The position numbers were made by a program, and so were the translations under genes. A stretch of 64,000 nucleotides of DNA from an uncultured Oscillospiraceae bacterium (GTDB taxonomy: Bacteria; Bacillota; Clostridia; Oscillospirales; Oscillospiraceae): positions 62,001-126,000 of the forward strand of contig CANQVO010000004.1 of NCBI GenBank assembly GCA_947627325.1, given 5' to 3'. Shown here piece by piece: positions 1 to 7,964 of the stretch. How positions within the stretch are numbered: position 1 is the first letter of the stretch; the number at the start of each line of letters is the position of its first letter. Under the pieces are notes generated by a model that saw only the letters and a list, made by a program, of their open reading frames with translations, ran no database searches and had not been told where the DNA came from.

Positions 1-713
1 TTCTGCCCAAGGACGTGACCTTCCAGGCGTACAACATGGTCCTGCACAGCAAGGGGTTCTGGATCGCCTACGCCAACACCCTGTTTTACACCGTGCTGGG
101 CACGGCCTGGAGTATGTTCGTCTCCCTGACCGGCGCCTACGCCCTGCAGAACGCGAAGCTGAAATTCCGCCGCCAGTGGAACTTCCTCCTGGTCTTTACC
201 ATGTGGTTCAGCGCCGGCATGATCCCCCAGTTCCTCAACTACAAGAGCATGCACGTGGACAACCGCTGGGGCATCGTGATCGCCTTTGGGATCCAGGCGT
301 ACAACATCATCTTACTGCGAAACTACTTCAGCGGGATCCCCAAGGAGATCGAGGAGGCCGCCATCATCGACGGGGCCAACGACTTCCAGATGCTGACCCA
401 GATCTACATCCCCATGTCCAAGGCCAGCATCGCCACCGTCACCCTCTTTTACGCCATCACCCGCTGGAACGGGTACTACTGGTCCCGTATGCTGCTCAGC
501 GACCCCTACCAGCAACCGCTCCAGGTGTATCTGCGCCAGCAGATCGAAAACTACCAAAAGCTCTACGACGAGTCCGCCGTCGCGCTCCCCTACTCCGCGG
601 ACAGTTTGGCCTACGCCATCATCATCTGTTCCATCATCCCGGTCCTCATCATCTATCCCTACATTCAAAAATACTTTGCCAAAGGCGTCAACATGGGCGG
701 AGTAAAGGGCTGA
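1..713 (+). CDS. Carbohydrate ABC transporter permease, LplC/CUT1 type (5' end missing)
   Basis: The open frame runs in from outside the window, so the N-terminus is missing; the first complete codon is at position 3. About 237 residues remain, against roughly 290-300 usual for the family. Several hydrophobic helices are visible. The EAA loop that contacts the ATPase is clear (EEAAIIDGANDFQMLTQIYI, then a proline). The C-terminus, ending KYFAKGVNMGGVKG, is typical of LplC-like permeases that import di- and oligosaccharides. It is followed after 14 bases by a solute-binding lipoprotein, so the partner permease is probably just upstream of the window. Given the lyases downstream, unsaturated uronate oligomers are the likely cargo. 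The family call is secure; the substrate is inferred. Confidence 0.92.
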   Translation, partial: LPKDVTFQAYNMVLHSKGFWIAYANTLFYTVLGTAWSMFVSLTGAYALQNAKLKFRRQWNFLLVFTMWFSAGMIPQFLNYKSMHVDNRWGIVIAFGIQAYNIILLRNYFSGIPKEIEEAAIIDGANDFQMLTQIYIPMSKASIATVTLFYAITRWNGYYWSRMLLSDPYQQPLQVYLRQQIENYQKLYDESAVALPYSADSLAYAIIICSIIPVLIIYPYIQKYFAKGVNMGGVKG

Positions 714-727
714 ACGGAGGTATTGTC

Positions 728-2839
728 ATGAAAATGAAACAGGTTCTTTCCCTCATCCTCATCTGCGGTCTGCTGGCGGCGTCGCTCACCGGCTGCGTCA
801 CCAACGTCACCGGGGGCCTGGACGGCCAGACGCCCACCGGGGACGGCGGGTCGGCGGTCACGCCGGACGTGGTGGAGGACAAGACCGACCTGACCGAGCA
901 CGTGGGCATTCGGGTCAACTACGCCGCCGGGAACAAGTCCCGGACCATCACCTACAACCAGGAGTCCCCCCTGACCCTGCCCGACGGCACGGTGGTCATC
1001 GCCGGGATGCTCAAGCCCACCTGGTCCTACCTGGAGACCGCCCTCAACTGCGACATCACCGACGTGACCCTCCAGGACCAGAAGGCCAGCGAGATGATCG
1101 ACACCGGCTCCACCACCAACTTCGCCGACGCCAACCTCTTTGGGGGGAACTCCATCGCGGAGGACCTGATGTACTACGGCACCGAGGGGAAGTTCGTGGA
1201 CTTGGGCGAGATGATGGCCCAGGGCTACCTGCCCAACTTCCAGCGGTATCTCAACGAGAATCCCGATATCCGGGACGCCATCACCGCCTATGACGGGAAC
1301 ATCTACTACGCCCCCTACATCGCCGAGCTGGACACCTTCGCCCGGGTCTTCAACATCCGGGAGTCCTGGGTGACCAAGCTGTTGGACGCGGACGGCGCGG
1401 CCTACGACACCGGCGTGGACCTGACCACCTACTACGGCGGCTTCTACGTGGGCGACAACGTCCGCGCCGGGGACAACGGCGGCACGGTGACCCCCAAGGA
1501 GGGGGTGGAGATCACCAAGCGGACCGACCAGAGCATCATCGAGCTCCAAAACGCCCTGGCGGTCAAAAACGGCCAGACGCTGACCGAGACCTTTGTCCAG
1601 TACATCCGGGACAACTACGACTACGACCGGCCCTCCCAGCTCTTCCTGGGGGAGAAGGCGGCCTATGATATCGACGAGCTCATCGCCCTGATGCGCTGTA
1701 TCAAGGCCAATCCCGGCTATCTCACCGACGGCCGGGCGTCGGTGGTGTGGCCCATGTTCACCCGCCAGTCCTCCTACCGGGAGGACCTGCTGCGCCTGTC
1801 CACCTACTTCGGCGGCGTCAAGTGCCACAGCGCCGACTCCTACGGCTCCCGCTGGTACATCGACGAGAACGGCGACGTGCAGTACACCTACTCCACCGAG
1901 GGGATGTACAACGTGCTTCGCTACCTGTCCCAGATGGAGGCGGAGGGGCTGATCTACTCCGACTGCTACGACCTCACCAACAAGACCAACTTCCGCAGCA
2001 CCCTGTGGGGCACCGACGAGGGGGAGAGCCCCTCCTTCGGCTTCATCACCTTTGACTGGCACGCCTCCTCCACCGCCGACTCCCTGAACCCCGACACGGT
2101 GGTGATCCTCCCGCCGGTGGCGAAGGTCAACGGCGTGTGGCAGTACTACATCGACAACGGCCGGGCCATCAAGCCGGACGGCTGGGCCATCTCGGTGGCC
2201 GGAAACCGCACCGAGGCGGAGCTCCACCGCTCCTGCGCCGTGGTGGACTACTTCTTCAGCGAGGAGGGCTCCACCCTCCAGAACTACGGCATCCCCATGA
2301 TGCTGGAGGCCGAGCCCTACGTGGGGCCGGACGGCATCTCCTACCCCAAGTTCAACACCTGGACCACCGAGACCTGCCAGGCCGTGGCTAAGGGCGATCT
2401 GTCCACCTTCCTGCGGGACTGGATCGGCAGTCTGATCCCCGTGGGCTTTCAGAAGAACATCGGCTTTGAGTACCAGTACACCTCCCAGCGGGGCTTTGCC
2501 GGGTGGGAGCTGCTCCAGAACTCCACCTGCACCTTCGCCACCTACTCCGGCGGGGAGCTGGCCGGGGAGAACCCCAACTACCAGCGGATGGTGCCCCCGG
2601 TCTTCTCCCTGACCCTGCGGCAGAAGGACGCGGTGGCGGAGAACACCACCATGGAGCAGGACGACGTGGTGGAGGGGATGTTCAACATCGTGCGCTACGC
2701 CGCCCGGGGCAACGCCCCTGACAGCGTGACCATCCCCGCCGATTACAGCCAGTACCTGGCCGGGTTCCAGGCCCGGGGGCTGGACAGCTACGTGGCCACC
2801 TACCAGCAGGCGTACCGGGTCATGACCGGCAGGTCCTGA
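728..2839 (+). CDS. Extracellular solute-binding lipoprotein of sugar ABC transporter
   Basis: The 703-residue product starts at ATG 728 behind GGAGG (716-720). It has a lipoprotein signal peptide: a basic start, a hydrophobic stretch, then a lipobox ending LTGC with the modified Cys near residue 23. The mature part resembles the large LipO/LplA-type binding proteins that serve LplB/LplC permeases. These are longer than the usual 430-residue CUT1 binding proteins. It lies directly behind the permease, so it should capture oligosaccharides outside the membrane and pass them to that permease. The longer open frame beginning near 176 is only the permease read in another frame. The ligand is not readable from sequence; the downstream lyases suggest oligo-uronates. 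Confidence 0.9.
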   Translation: MKMKQVLSLILICGLLAASLTGCVTNVTGGLDGQTPTGDGGSAVTPDVVEDKTDLTEHVGIRVNYAAGNKSRTITYNQESPLTLPDGTVVIAGMLKPTWSYLETALNCDITDVTLQDQKASEMIDTGSTTNFADANLFGGNSIAEDLMYYGTEGKFVDLGEMMAQGYLPNFQRYLNENPDIRDAITAYDGNIYYAPYIAELDTFARVFNIRESWVTKLLDADGAAYDTGVDLTTYYGGFYVGDNVRAGDNGGTVTPKEGVEITKRTDQSIIELQNALAVKNGQTLTETFVQYIRDNYDYDRPSQLFLGEKAAYDIDELIALMRCIKANPGYLTDGRASVVWPMFTRQSSYREDLLRLSTYFGGVKCHSADSYGSRWYIDENGDVQYTYSTEGMYNVLRYLSQMEAEGLIYSDCYDLTNKTNFRSTLWGTDEGESPSFGFITFDWHASSTADSLNPDTVVILPPVAKVNGVWQYYIDNGRAIKPDGWAISVAGNRTEAELHRSCAVVDYFFSEEGSTLQNYGIPMMLEAEPYVGPDGISYPKFNTWTTETCQAVAKGDLSTFLRDWIGSLIPVGFQKNIGFEYQYTSQRGFAGWELLQNSTCTFATYSGGELAGENPNYQRMVPPVFSLTLRQKDAVAENTTMEQDDVVEGMFNIVRYAARGNAPDSVTIPADYSQYLAGFQARGLDSYVATYQQAYRVMTGRS

Positions 2840-2898
2840 CCCGGCCCGCCCGGCCCGGGAGGGCCCTCTCCCGGGAGAACGCGACAGAGGGGTTGACT

Positions 2899-3450
2899 AT
2901 GAAAAGACTATTTGCCGCGCAGAGGCGCGCGTCCGTCTTCTATATCGCCGTCACGCTGGTCGTGCTGGTCTACGCCCTGGCCTTTATGACCCAGTACAGC
3001 GACCTGGTGGGACTGCGGCTGGAGCAGAACCGGCAGATCGCCAACTTCTACACCGTGGGGCTCCAGACCTTTAACCGCCACATCTTCGCCTGGGCCCTGC
3101 TGGCGGTGGCCGGGATCGTGCTGGTCTTCTTCCTGGAGCTCCGCACCCGGGTCCCGGACCGGTTCGCCCTGGTGGTGATGACGGTGTGTCTGGCGGGCTG
3201 TTGTTACGGCGCCTACTTTGCCGTCACCAATCTCCTGTCGCTCCAGGCGTACTACGGGAGGCTGGACTTCCAGTACCTGGCGCTGGAGGGCGGCGCGGCG
3301 GACTACCGGCCCAAGTTCGCCACCTTCCGGGTGGGGCTGGCGGTCTACGCGGCGCAGATCGCCGTCTGCGTGGGCTACGCCGCTATCCTGTTTGCCAGCC
3401 ACAGGCGGTATAAAAAGCTGGAGAGGGAGGGGCGGCAGGATGGAACGTGA
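2899..3450 (+). CDS. Small four-helix membrane protein (unknown function)
   Basis: The start is ATG 2899 behind AGAGGGG; the product has 183 residues. I recognise no named family. Four hydrophobic segments are visible, at about residues 12-31, 57-76, 92-116 and 145-170. Loops are short and the C-terminal tail is basic (RRYKKLEREGR). The gene overlaps the next one by 11 bases, which implies translational coupling. It is the first of four similar-sized four-helix proteins placed around the ABC ATPase gene. It may be an accessory part of the transporter or of surface assembly, but nothing in the sequence decides this. Confidence 0.75.
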   Translation: MKRLFAAQRRASVFYIAVTLVVLVYALAFMTQYSDLVGLRLEQNRQIANFYTVGLQTFNRHIFAWALLAVAGIVLVFFLELRTRVPDRFALVVMTVCLAGCCYGAYFAVTNLLSLQAYYGRLDFQYLALEGGAADYRPKFATFRVGLAVYAAQIAVCVGYAAILFASHRRYKKLEREGRQDGT

Positions 3451-3913
3451 CATCCCCCAGGCGGAGAAAAAGGTCTACGTGACGCTGTATAAGAAAGACG
3501 GCCTGGCCTACGCCCTGGCCCTGCTGGCCACCCTGGCCGAATTTGTGTACGTGATCGCCATTTTGGACGTGATGCCGGTGAGCTATCAGATGGGCTTCAC
3601 GGTGATGGTCAACATCGCGCTGATCTTCCTGCTGTTCTCCTGCGCGGTGAAGATGAACGTCTACCAGCGCGGCTGGGCCCTGGCGGCCCTGGGGGCGGCC
3701 GGGTACATGGCCCTCCGGGCGGCGACGGTGGTGCCGCTGGTCCTGCGGCCCTACGGGCGGCAGACCCTGATCCTGGCGGCGGACCTGGCCGGGGCGGCCC
3801 TGCTGCTGGCGGCGGGGCTGAGCAGTCTGCGCCGGGGCGGAAGGCGGCGGAAGCTCCAGCGGGCGCTGGAGGAACAAGAGGGGAGGCGGGCCGATGGGAA
3901 GGATCGGGTTTGA
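3440..3913 (+). CDS. Small four-helix membrane protein (unknown function)
   Basis: The start is ATG 3440 behind GGGAGGGG, inside the end of the previous gene; the product has 157 residues. It begins with a charged stretch (MERDIPQAEKKVYV) and then has four predicted helices: about 18-40, 50-72, 79-100 and 108-128. The tail is strongly basic and then acidic (RRGGRRRKLQRALEEQEG). The 3' end overlaps the ATPase gene by 20 bases. No family is recognised. Gene overlap on both sides places it firmly in the transporter operon. Confidence 0.75.
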   Translation: MERDIPQAEKKVYVTLYKKDGLAYALALLATLAEFVYVIAILDVMPVSYQMGFTVMVNIALIFLLFSCAVKMNVYQRGWALAALGAAGYMALRAATVVPLVLRPYGRQTLILAADLAGAALLLAAGLSSLRRGGRRRKLQRALEEQEGRRADGKDRV

Positions 3914-4994
3914 AAAAGTCAACAAGGTCTACCCCAACGGGGTCCACGCCATCCACGACTTTGACCTCACGGTGGAGGACGGGGAGTTCATCGTCCTGGT
4001 AGGCCCCTCCGGCTGTGGGAAGTCCACGGTGCTTCGGATGCTGGGCGGACTGGAGCAGATCACCGGCGGGACCCTGACGCTGGACGGGAAGGTGATCAAC
4101 AAGACGCCCCCGGTGGAGCGGGACATCGCCATCGTCTTCCAGGACTACGCCCTCTACGGGAACCTCTCCGTCTACGACAACGTGGGGATCAGCATGAAGA
4201 TCCGCCACGAGCGGGAGACGGACATCTACGACCGGGTCCTGCACGCCGCGGAGACCACGGACATCGTGGAATACCTCAACCGCCTGCCCCGGCAGCTCTC
4301 CGGCGGACAGAAGCAGAGGGTGGCCCTGGCCCGGGCGATCATCCGGCGGCCCAAGGCGTTTTTGATGGACGAGCCCCTGTCCAACCTGGACGCCAAACTG
4401 CGTAACGCCACCCGGGTGGAGATCGTGAAGCTCCAGCGGGAGCTGGGGGTGACCACCGTCTACGTCACCCACGACCAGACGGAGGCCATGACCATGGCCG
4501 ATCGGATCGTGGTGATGCGGGAGGGGCGGATCCAGCAGGTGGGGACGCCGTCGGAGATCTACCGCGCGCCGGCCAACCTGTTCGTGGCCGGGTTCATCGG
4601 CGTGCCGCAGATGGATCTGCTGGAGGGCGCCGTCCGCGCCGGCCGGTTCCACTTCGGCGAAAACAGCCTGCGCCTCCCGGAGCGGGCGGCCCGGGCCCTG
4701 GCGGGCGCGGAGGGGCGGAAGCTGACCCTCGGCCTGCGCCCGGAGAGCTTCCTCCCGGCGCGGGCCGGCGGGGAGAACGCCCTCCCCGTGACGGTGGAGC
4801 GGACGGAGTACATGGGAAGCTACTCCATCCTCCACGCGGACCTGGGCGGCTGGCGGGTGGAGTGCCGGATGGAGGCCGCCGGACCGACGGCCTTCCTGAC
4901 GCCCGACCTGGAGCGGGCCCATTTCTTTGACAGCGAGACCGGCGAGGCGGTACTACATATGGAGGTGGAGGATGGCCATGGGCAACTGGACTGA
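3894..4994 (+). CDS. Sugar ABC transporter ATP-binding protein, MsmX/UgpC type
   Basis: This 366-residue ATPase powers CUT1 sugar importers from the cytoplasmic side. All nucleotide-binding motifs are present: Walker A GPSGCGKST near residue 38, Q-loop FQDYALYGNL, signature LSGGQKQR, Walker B with FLMDEPLSNLDAKLR, and switch YVTHDQTEAM. The C-terminal third is the OB-fold regulatory region of the MalK/UgpC type, starting after the GFIGVPQMDLLEG stretch. It overlaps the preceding membrane-protein gene and is itself overlapped by the next one. A second ATPase of the same class lies at 23913-25034, so the locus has two. Confidence 0.92.
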   Translation: MGRIGFEKVNKVYPNGVHAIHDFDLTVEDGEFIVLVGPSGCGKSTVLRMLGGLEQITGGTLTLDGKVINKTPPVERDIAIVFQDYALYGNLSVYDNVGISMKIRHERETDIYDRVLHAAETTDIVEYLNRLPRQLSGGQKQRVALARAIIRRPKAFLMDEPLSNLDAKLRNATRVEIVKLQRELGVTTVYVTHDQTEAMTMADRIVVMREGRIQQVGTPSEIYRAPANLFVAGFIGVPQMDLLEGAVRAGRFHFGENSLRLPERAARALAGAEGRKLTLGLRPESFLPARAGGENALPVTVERTEYMGSYSILHADLGGWRVECRMEAAGPTAFLTPDLERAHFFDSETGEAVLHMEVEDGHGQLD

Positions 4995-5418
4995 GCGCGT
5001 GAGTCTGCGGAAGATCGCCGCGGCCCTCATCGCCGTGTGCGCCATCGTCCACCTGATCGCCCAGCCCGTCCACACCAGCGCGCTTCTGCTCCTGGAGGAC
5101 GAGATCTGCGGCTTTTTGATGTTCATGTTCGTGCTCATGGGGCTGGTGACCCTCTTTGAGGCCACCCGGGTGAAGGACGGCGACCGGCTGAGCAAGTGCA
5201 TCGGGGCCGCCTTCTGCGCCATCACCGACTTTTTCGGCTACAAGCTGACGGAGATCTACCTCTACGCCCTGCGGAACCAGCGGGGGCTGGACACCGGCCC
5301 GGTCTGGCGCGCCCTGTGGCTCAGCGTGGGGGTGATGGCCGTCTTCGCCCTGGCGGCGGCCCTGCTGTTGGTGGACGCCGCGCTGGACGGGAGGCGGAGG
5401 CGCCGCCATGGCGGCTGA
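4972..5418 (+). CDS. Small four-helix membrane protein (unknown function)
   Basis: The 148-residue product starts at ATG 4972 behind GGAGGTGGAG, inside the end of the ATPase gene. A longer in-frame start at 4927 lacks a ribosome site. Four hydrophobic segments lie near residues 14-36, 44-64, 78-100 and 114-135. Between helices 3 and 4 is a polar loop, LYALRNQRGLDTGPVW. The tail is very basic (DGRRRRRHGG). The family is not recognised. Size and topology match the two proteins before the ATPase and the one after it. Confidence 0.75.
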   Translation: MAMGNWTERVSLRKIAAALIAVCAIVHLIAQPVHTSALLLLEDEICGFLMFMFVLMGLVTLFEATRVKDGDRLSKCIGAAFCAITDFFGYKLTEIYLYALRNQRGLDTGPVWRALWLSVGVMAVFALAAALLLVDAALDGRRRRRHGG

Positions 5419-5965
5419 GCGGAAGCGCCGGTTCCACGTCCCCGACAGCTGGAAGGCGGCGCTCCTGCGCTGGTGGATCGTGGGGATGTGCTACTTCATG
5501 ATCGGCTTCGGGACCCAGGCGGGGGGCCGGAGCGACCCGCTGGACCTCATCTTCTTCCTGGGGGTGGGGATCGGGCTGGCCACCATAGTGGTCTACAACC
5601 CCGTCGCGTACAGCGCCTTTGACATCGTGTGGGCCGGGGAGATCGTGAACCAGGCCCGGAAAAAGCGGCGGGGCGCGGCGAAGGCCCTGGACAACCTGGC
5701 GGAGATCGGGGTGAGCTTCTGCGTGGTGATCCTGGTCTACCTGACCTACCAGAATGCGAATCTGCTGTTGGTGGAGCTGTTGGAGCGCCCGGAGGGGACG
5801 GTGCTCGTCCCGGGGGAGCCCTTTGGCTTCGCCACGCTGTATCTCCTGTTTTACCGCGCGCTGACCGGGCTGACCGGCCGGGTGTGGGCGGCGAGACGGG
5901 CGGCCCGGGCAAAGGCCCGGGCGGAGAAAGCGGACGGAGAGGGGACGGGACAAGGTGGAGGGTGA
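5408..5965 (+). CDS. Small four-helix membrane protein (unknown function)
   Basis: The start is ATG 5408, overlapping the previous stop by 11 bases; the product has 185 residues. A basic N-terminus is followed by hydrophobic segments near residues 17-33, 43-66, 97-118 and 140-158. The second segment continues into VVYNPVAYSAFDIVWAGEIV. The charged loop NQARKKRRGAAKALDNLAEI is probably cytoplasmic. The 3' end overlaps the first lyase gene by 11 bases, so this set of membrane genes is co-translated with the degradative enzymes. No function can be assigned. Confidence 0.75.
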   Translation: MAAERKRRFHVPDSWKAALLRWWIVGMCYFMIGFGTQAGGRSDPLDLIFFLGVGIGLATIVVYNPVAYSAFDIVWAGEIVNQARKKRRGAAKALDNLAEIGVSFCVVILVYLTYQNANLLLVELLERPEGTVLVPGEPFGFATLYLLFYRALTGLTGRVWAARRAARAKARAEKADGEGTGQGGG

Positions 5966-7940
5966 GCGGCTGATCTTCGTGGGCGACCTGACGCCCTACC
6001 GGCAGTCCCTGTCCGGGGGGCGCCGACGGCAATACCGGCGGCTCCTGGAGCAGGCGGATCGGTACGCGGCCATGGACCTCCCCGCCCAGCCCCCCAAGGA
6101 GAGCACCACCTACATGGGCATCGCCATCGTCAACCTGGCCCTGGCCTACCGGCTGAGCGGGACGGAGCGGTATCTGGCCGACGCGCGGCGGTTCATGGAG
6201 ACGGTGCTGAGCTATGAGGCGTGGGGCAACGCCCACCTGGTCAACGTGGACCTGTCCGCCTCCTGGATCCTGTTCGGCCTCTCTTTGGGCTACGACTGGC
6301 TCAAGCCGTTTTTGTCCCCGGAGGAGCGGCGGCGGGTGGCGGAGAAGCTCCTGCGCCACGCCCGGATCATGCTCCGCTACCGCCGGGAGACTTACGGCCA
6401 GGGGTGGTCCACCAACTTTCTCCAGAACCACAACTGGATCAACATGACCGGCCTGGCGGCGGCGGGCTACGCCCTGCGGGACCAGTGGCCGGAGGCGGAG
6501 GACTTCGTCCGGGAGGCCCGGGAGGATCTCCAGCGGGTCTTCCCCCTCCTGGCGGAGGACGGCTCCAACTACGAGGGGGTCACCTACTGGCGCTACGGCG
6601 GGATGTGGCTGTTCGTGTACGCCCACCTGCTGAAGGTCCAGGAGGGGACGGACTACTTCCAGACCAGCCCCTATCTCCGCAACACCTTCTACTACCGGCT
6701 GTACCAGTCCAGCGGGGACCTGCGCTGTCAGATGAACTACGGCGACTGCCACGACCGCCACAGCAGTCACAGCGCCTGCGTGTACTACAAGGTCGCCGCG
6801 GAGTACGGCGACGGCTACGCCCAGCGGCTGGGCAACCTGGTGACCGGCGAGTTTTTGATGGAGGAGGCGCGGGAGAGCAAGGTCAAGCCCGGCATCCTGC
6901 CGGAGGCGGCCTTCGAGTTTTTGTGGTACGACCCATCGGTGGAGGAGCGGGACCTGGCCCAGCTCCCCCTGGAGCGGTACTTCCCCGACCTGGGCCTCCT
7001 CTCCATCCGGGACGGCTGGGGCCGGGAGGCCAAGGCGCTGTCCATCAAATGCGCCCCGCCCGGCGGGCACAGGCAGTGGGAGCGGGGCTGGGAGATCTTC
7101 CGCCGGGAGGGGATCCGTATGCTCTCCCTGGGCCATCACCACCCGGACAACCTCTCCTATCTCTTCGTCCGGGGGGGCGAGTACTTCACCTGCGAGGACG
7201 GCTACAACCGCAACCTGATGCCGGACCACCACAACGTACTGCTGGTGGACGGGGCCTATACCGACGCCCGGGACGTGAACGACGTGTACATGGCCAGCGT
7301 CCGGGCACGGCTGGAGCGGGAGGGGGCGGCCTTCTCCCCCGCGGCCTACGAGGGCCACGTCAGCGCCCTGGAGATCCGGGACGGCCTGGTCCTCTACCGG
7401 GGGGAGACCGCCGGGGTCTACCCGGCGGAGCTGAAGATGCGGGAGGTCAGCCGCCTGCTGGTCACCGACCGGCTGGGATTCTGGATCCTGGTGGACGTGC
7501 TCAGCGGGGACGAGCCCCACATCTTCTCCGCCATCTGCAACACCGACCGAAAAGGGCGCCTGGGGGAGGATGGCTGCGTCTACCCCATGGAGACGGGGGC
7601 GATCCGCTGCCGGGTGTTCTCCGACCGGCCCTTCCGCCAGCGGCAATACGGCCAGGAGGTGGTCAGCGTCATGACCTCCCAGGAGCCGGACAAGGTGTGC
7701 CGCACGGCCCTGGAGACCCTGCGGACCGACTCCGCCGGGCCGGAGCGGACCCAGGTGTTCTTCCAGTGCTTCACCTTTGAGGGGGCGGGGACGCGCCTGG
7801 ACGCCCAGGGCCGGTGCCTGCGGGTGGAGCACGGCGGCCGGAGCCTTTGCGTCCAGGTGGGCCGCTGGGACGCCCGGGCGGGGCGGACCCCCATCTCCGT
7901 CTCGGCGGAGCGGGGGGAGAGCCTCCGATTTGAGGTATAG
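5955..7940 (+). CDS. Heparinase II/III-fold polysaccharide lyase
   Basis: The product has 661 residues, starts at GTG 5955 and has no signal peptide, so it is probably cytoplasmic. The N-terminal half is an alpha-toroid typical of heparinase II/III, PL15, PL17 and PL39 enzymes, with the conserved stretch NFLQNHNWINMTGLA near residue 155. The central beta-sandwich carries the His-rich catalytic block LGHHHPDNLSYLFVRGGEYF near residue 390. In the family, His and Tyr in these regions carry out beta-elimination of uronates. In this operon it probably splits imported unsaturated oligomers. The exact PL family cannot be fixed by eye; alginate or another 1,4-linked uronan are the leading substrates. 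Confidence 0.8.
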   Translation: MEGERLIFVGDLTPYRQSLSGGRRRQYRRLLEQADRYAAMDLPAQPPKESTTYMGIAIVNLALAYRLSGTERYLADARRFMETVLSYEAWGNAHLVNVDLSASWILFGLSLGYDWLKPFLSPEERRRVAEKLLRHARIMLRYRRETYGQGWSTNFLQNHNWINMTGLAAAGYALRDQWPEAEDFVREAREDLQRVFPLLAEDGSNYEGVTYWRYGGMWLFVYAHLLKVQEGTDYFQTSPYLRNTFYYRLYQSSGDLRCQMNYGDCHDRHSSHSACVYYKVAAEYGDGYAQRLGNLVTGEFLMEEARESKVKPGILPEAAFEFLWYDPSVEERDLAQLPLERYFPDLGLLSIRDGWGREAKALSIKCAPPGGHRQWERGWEIFRREGIRMLSLGHHHPDNLSYLFVRGGEYFTCEDGYNRNLMPDHHNVLLVDGAYTDARDVNDVYMASVRARLEREGAAFSPAAYEGHVSALEIRDGLVLYRGETAGVYPAELKMREVSRLLVTDRLGFWILVDVLSGDEPHIFSAICNTDRKGRLGEDGCVYPMETGAIRCRVFSDRPFRQRQYGQEVVSVMTSQEPDKVCRTALETLRTDSAGPERTQVFFQCFTFEGAGTRLDAQGRCLRVEHGGRSLCVQVGRWDARAGRTPISVSAERGESLRFEV

Positions 7941-7964
7941 CGGGAAACCGGGAAGGAGCTGTCT

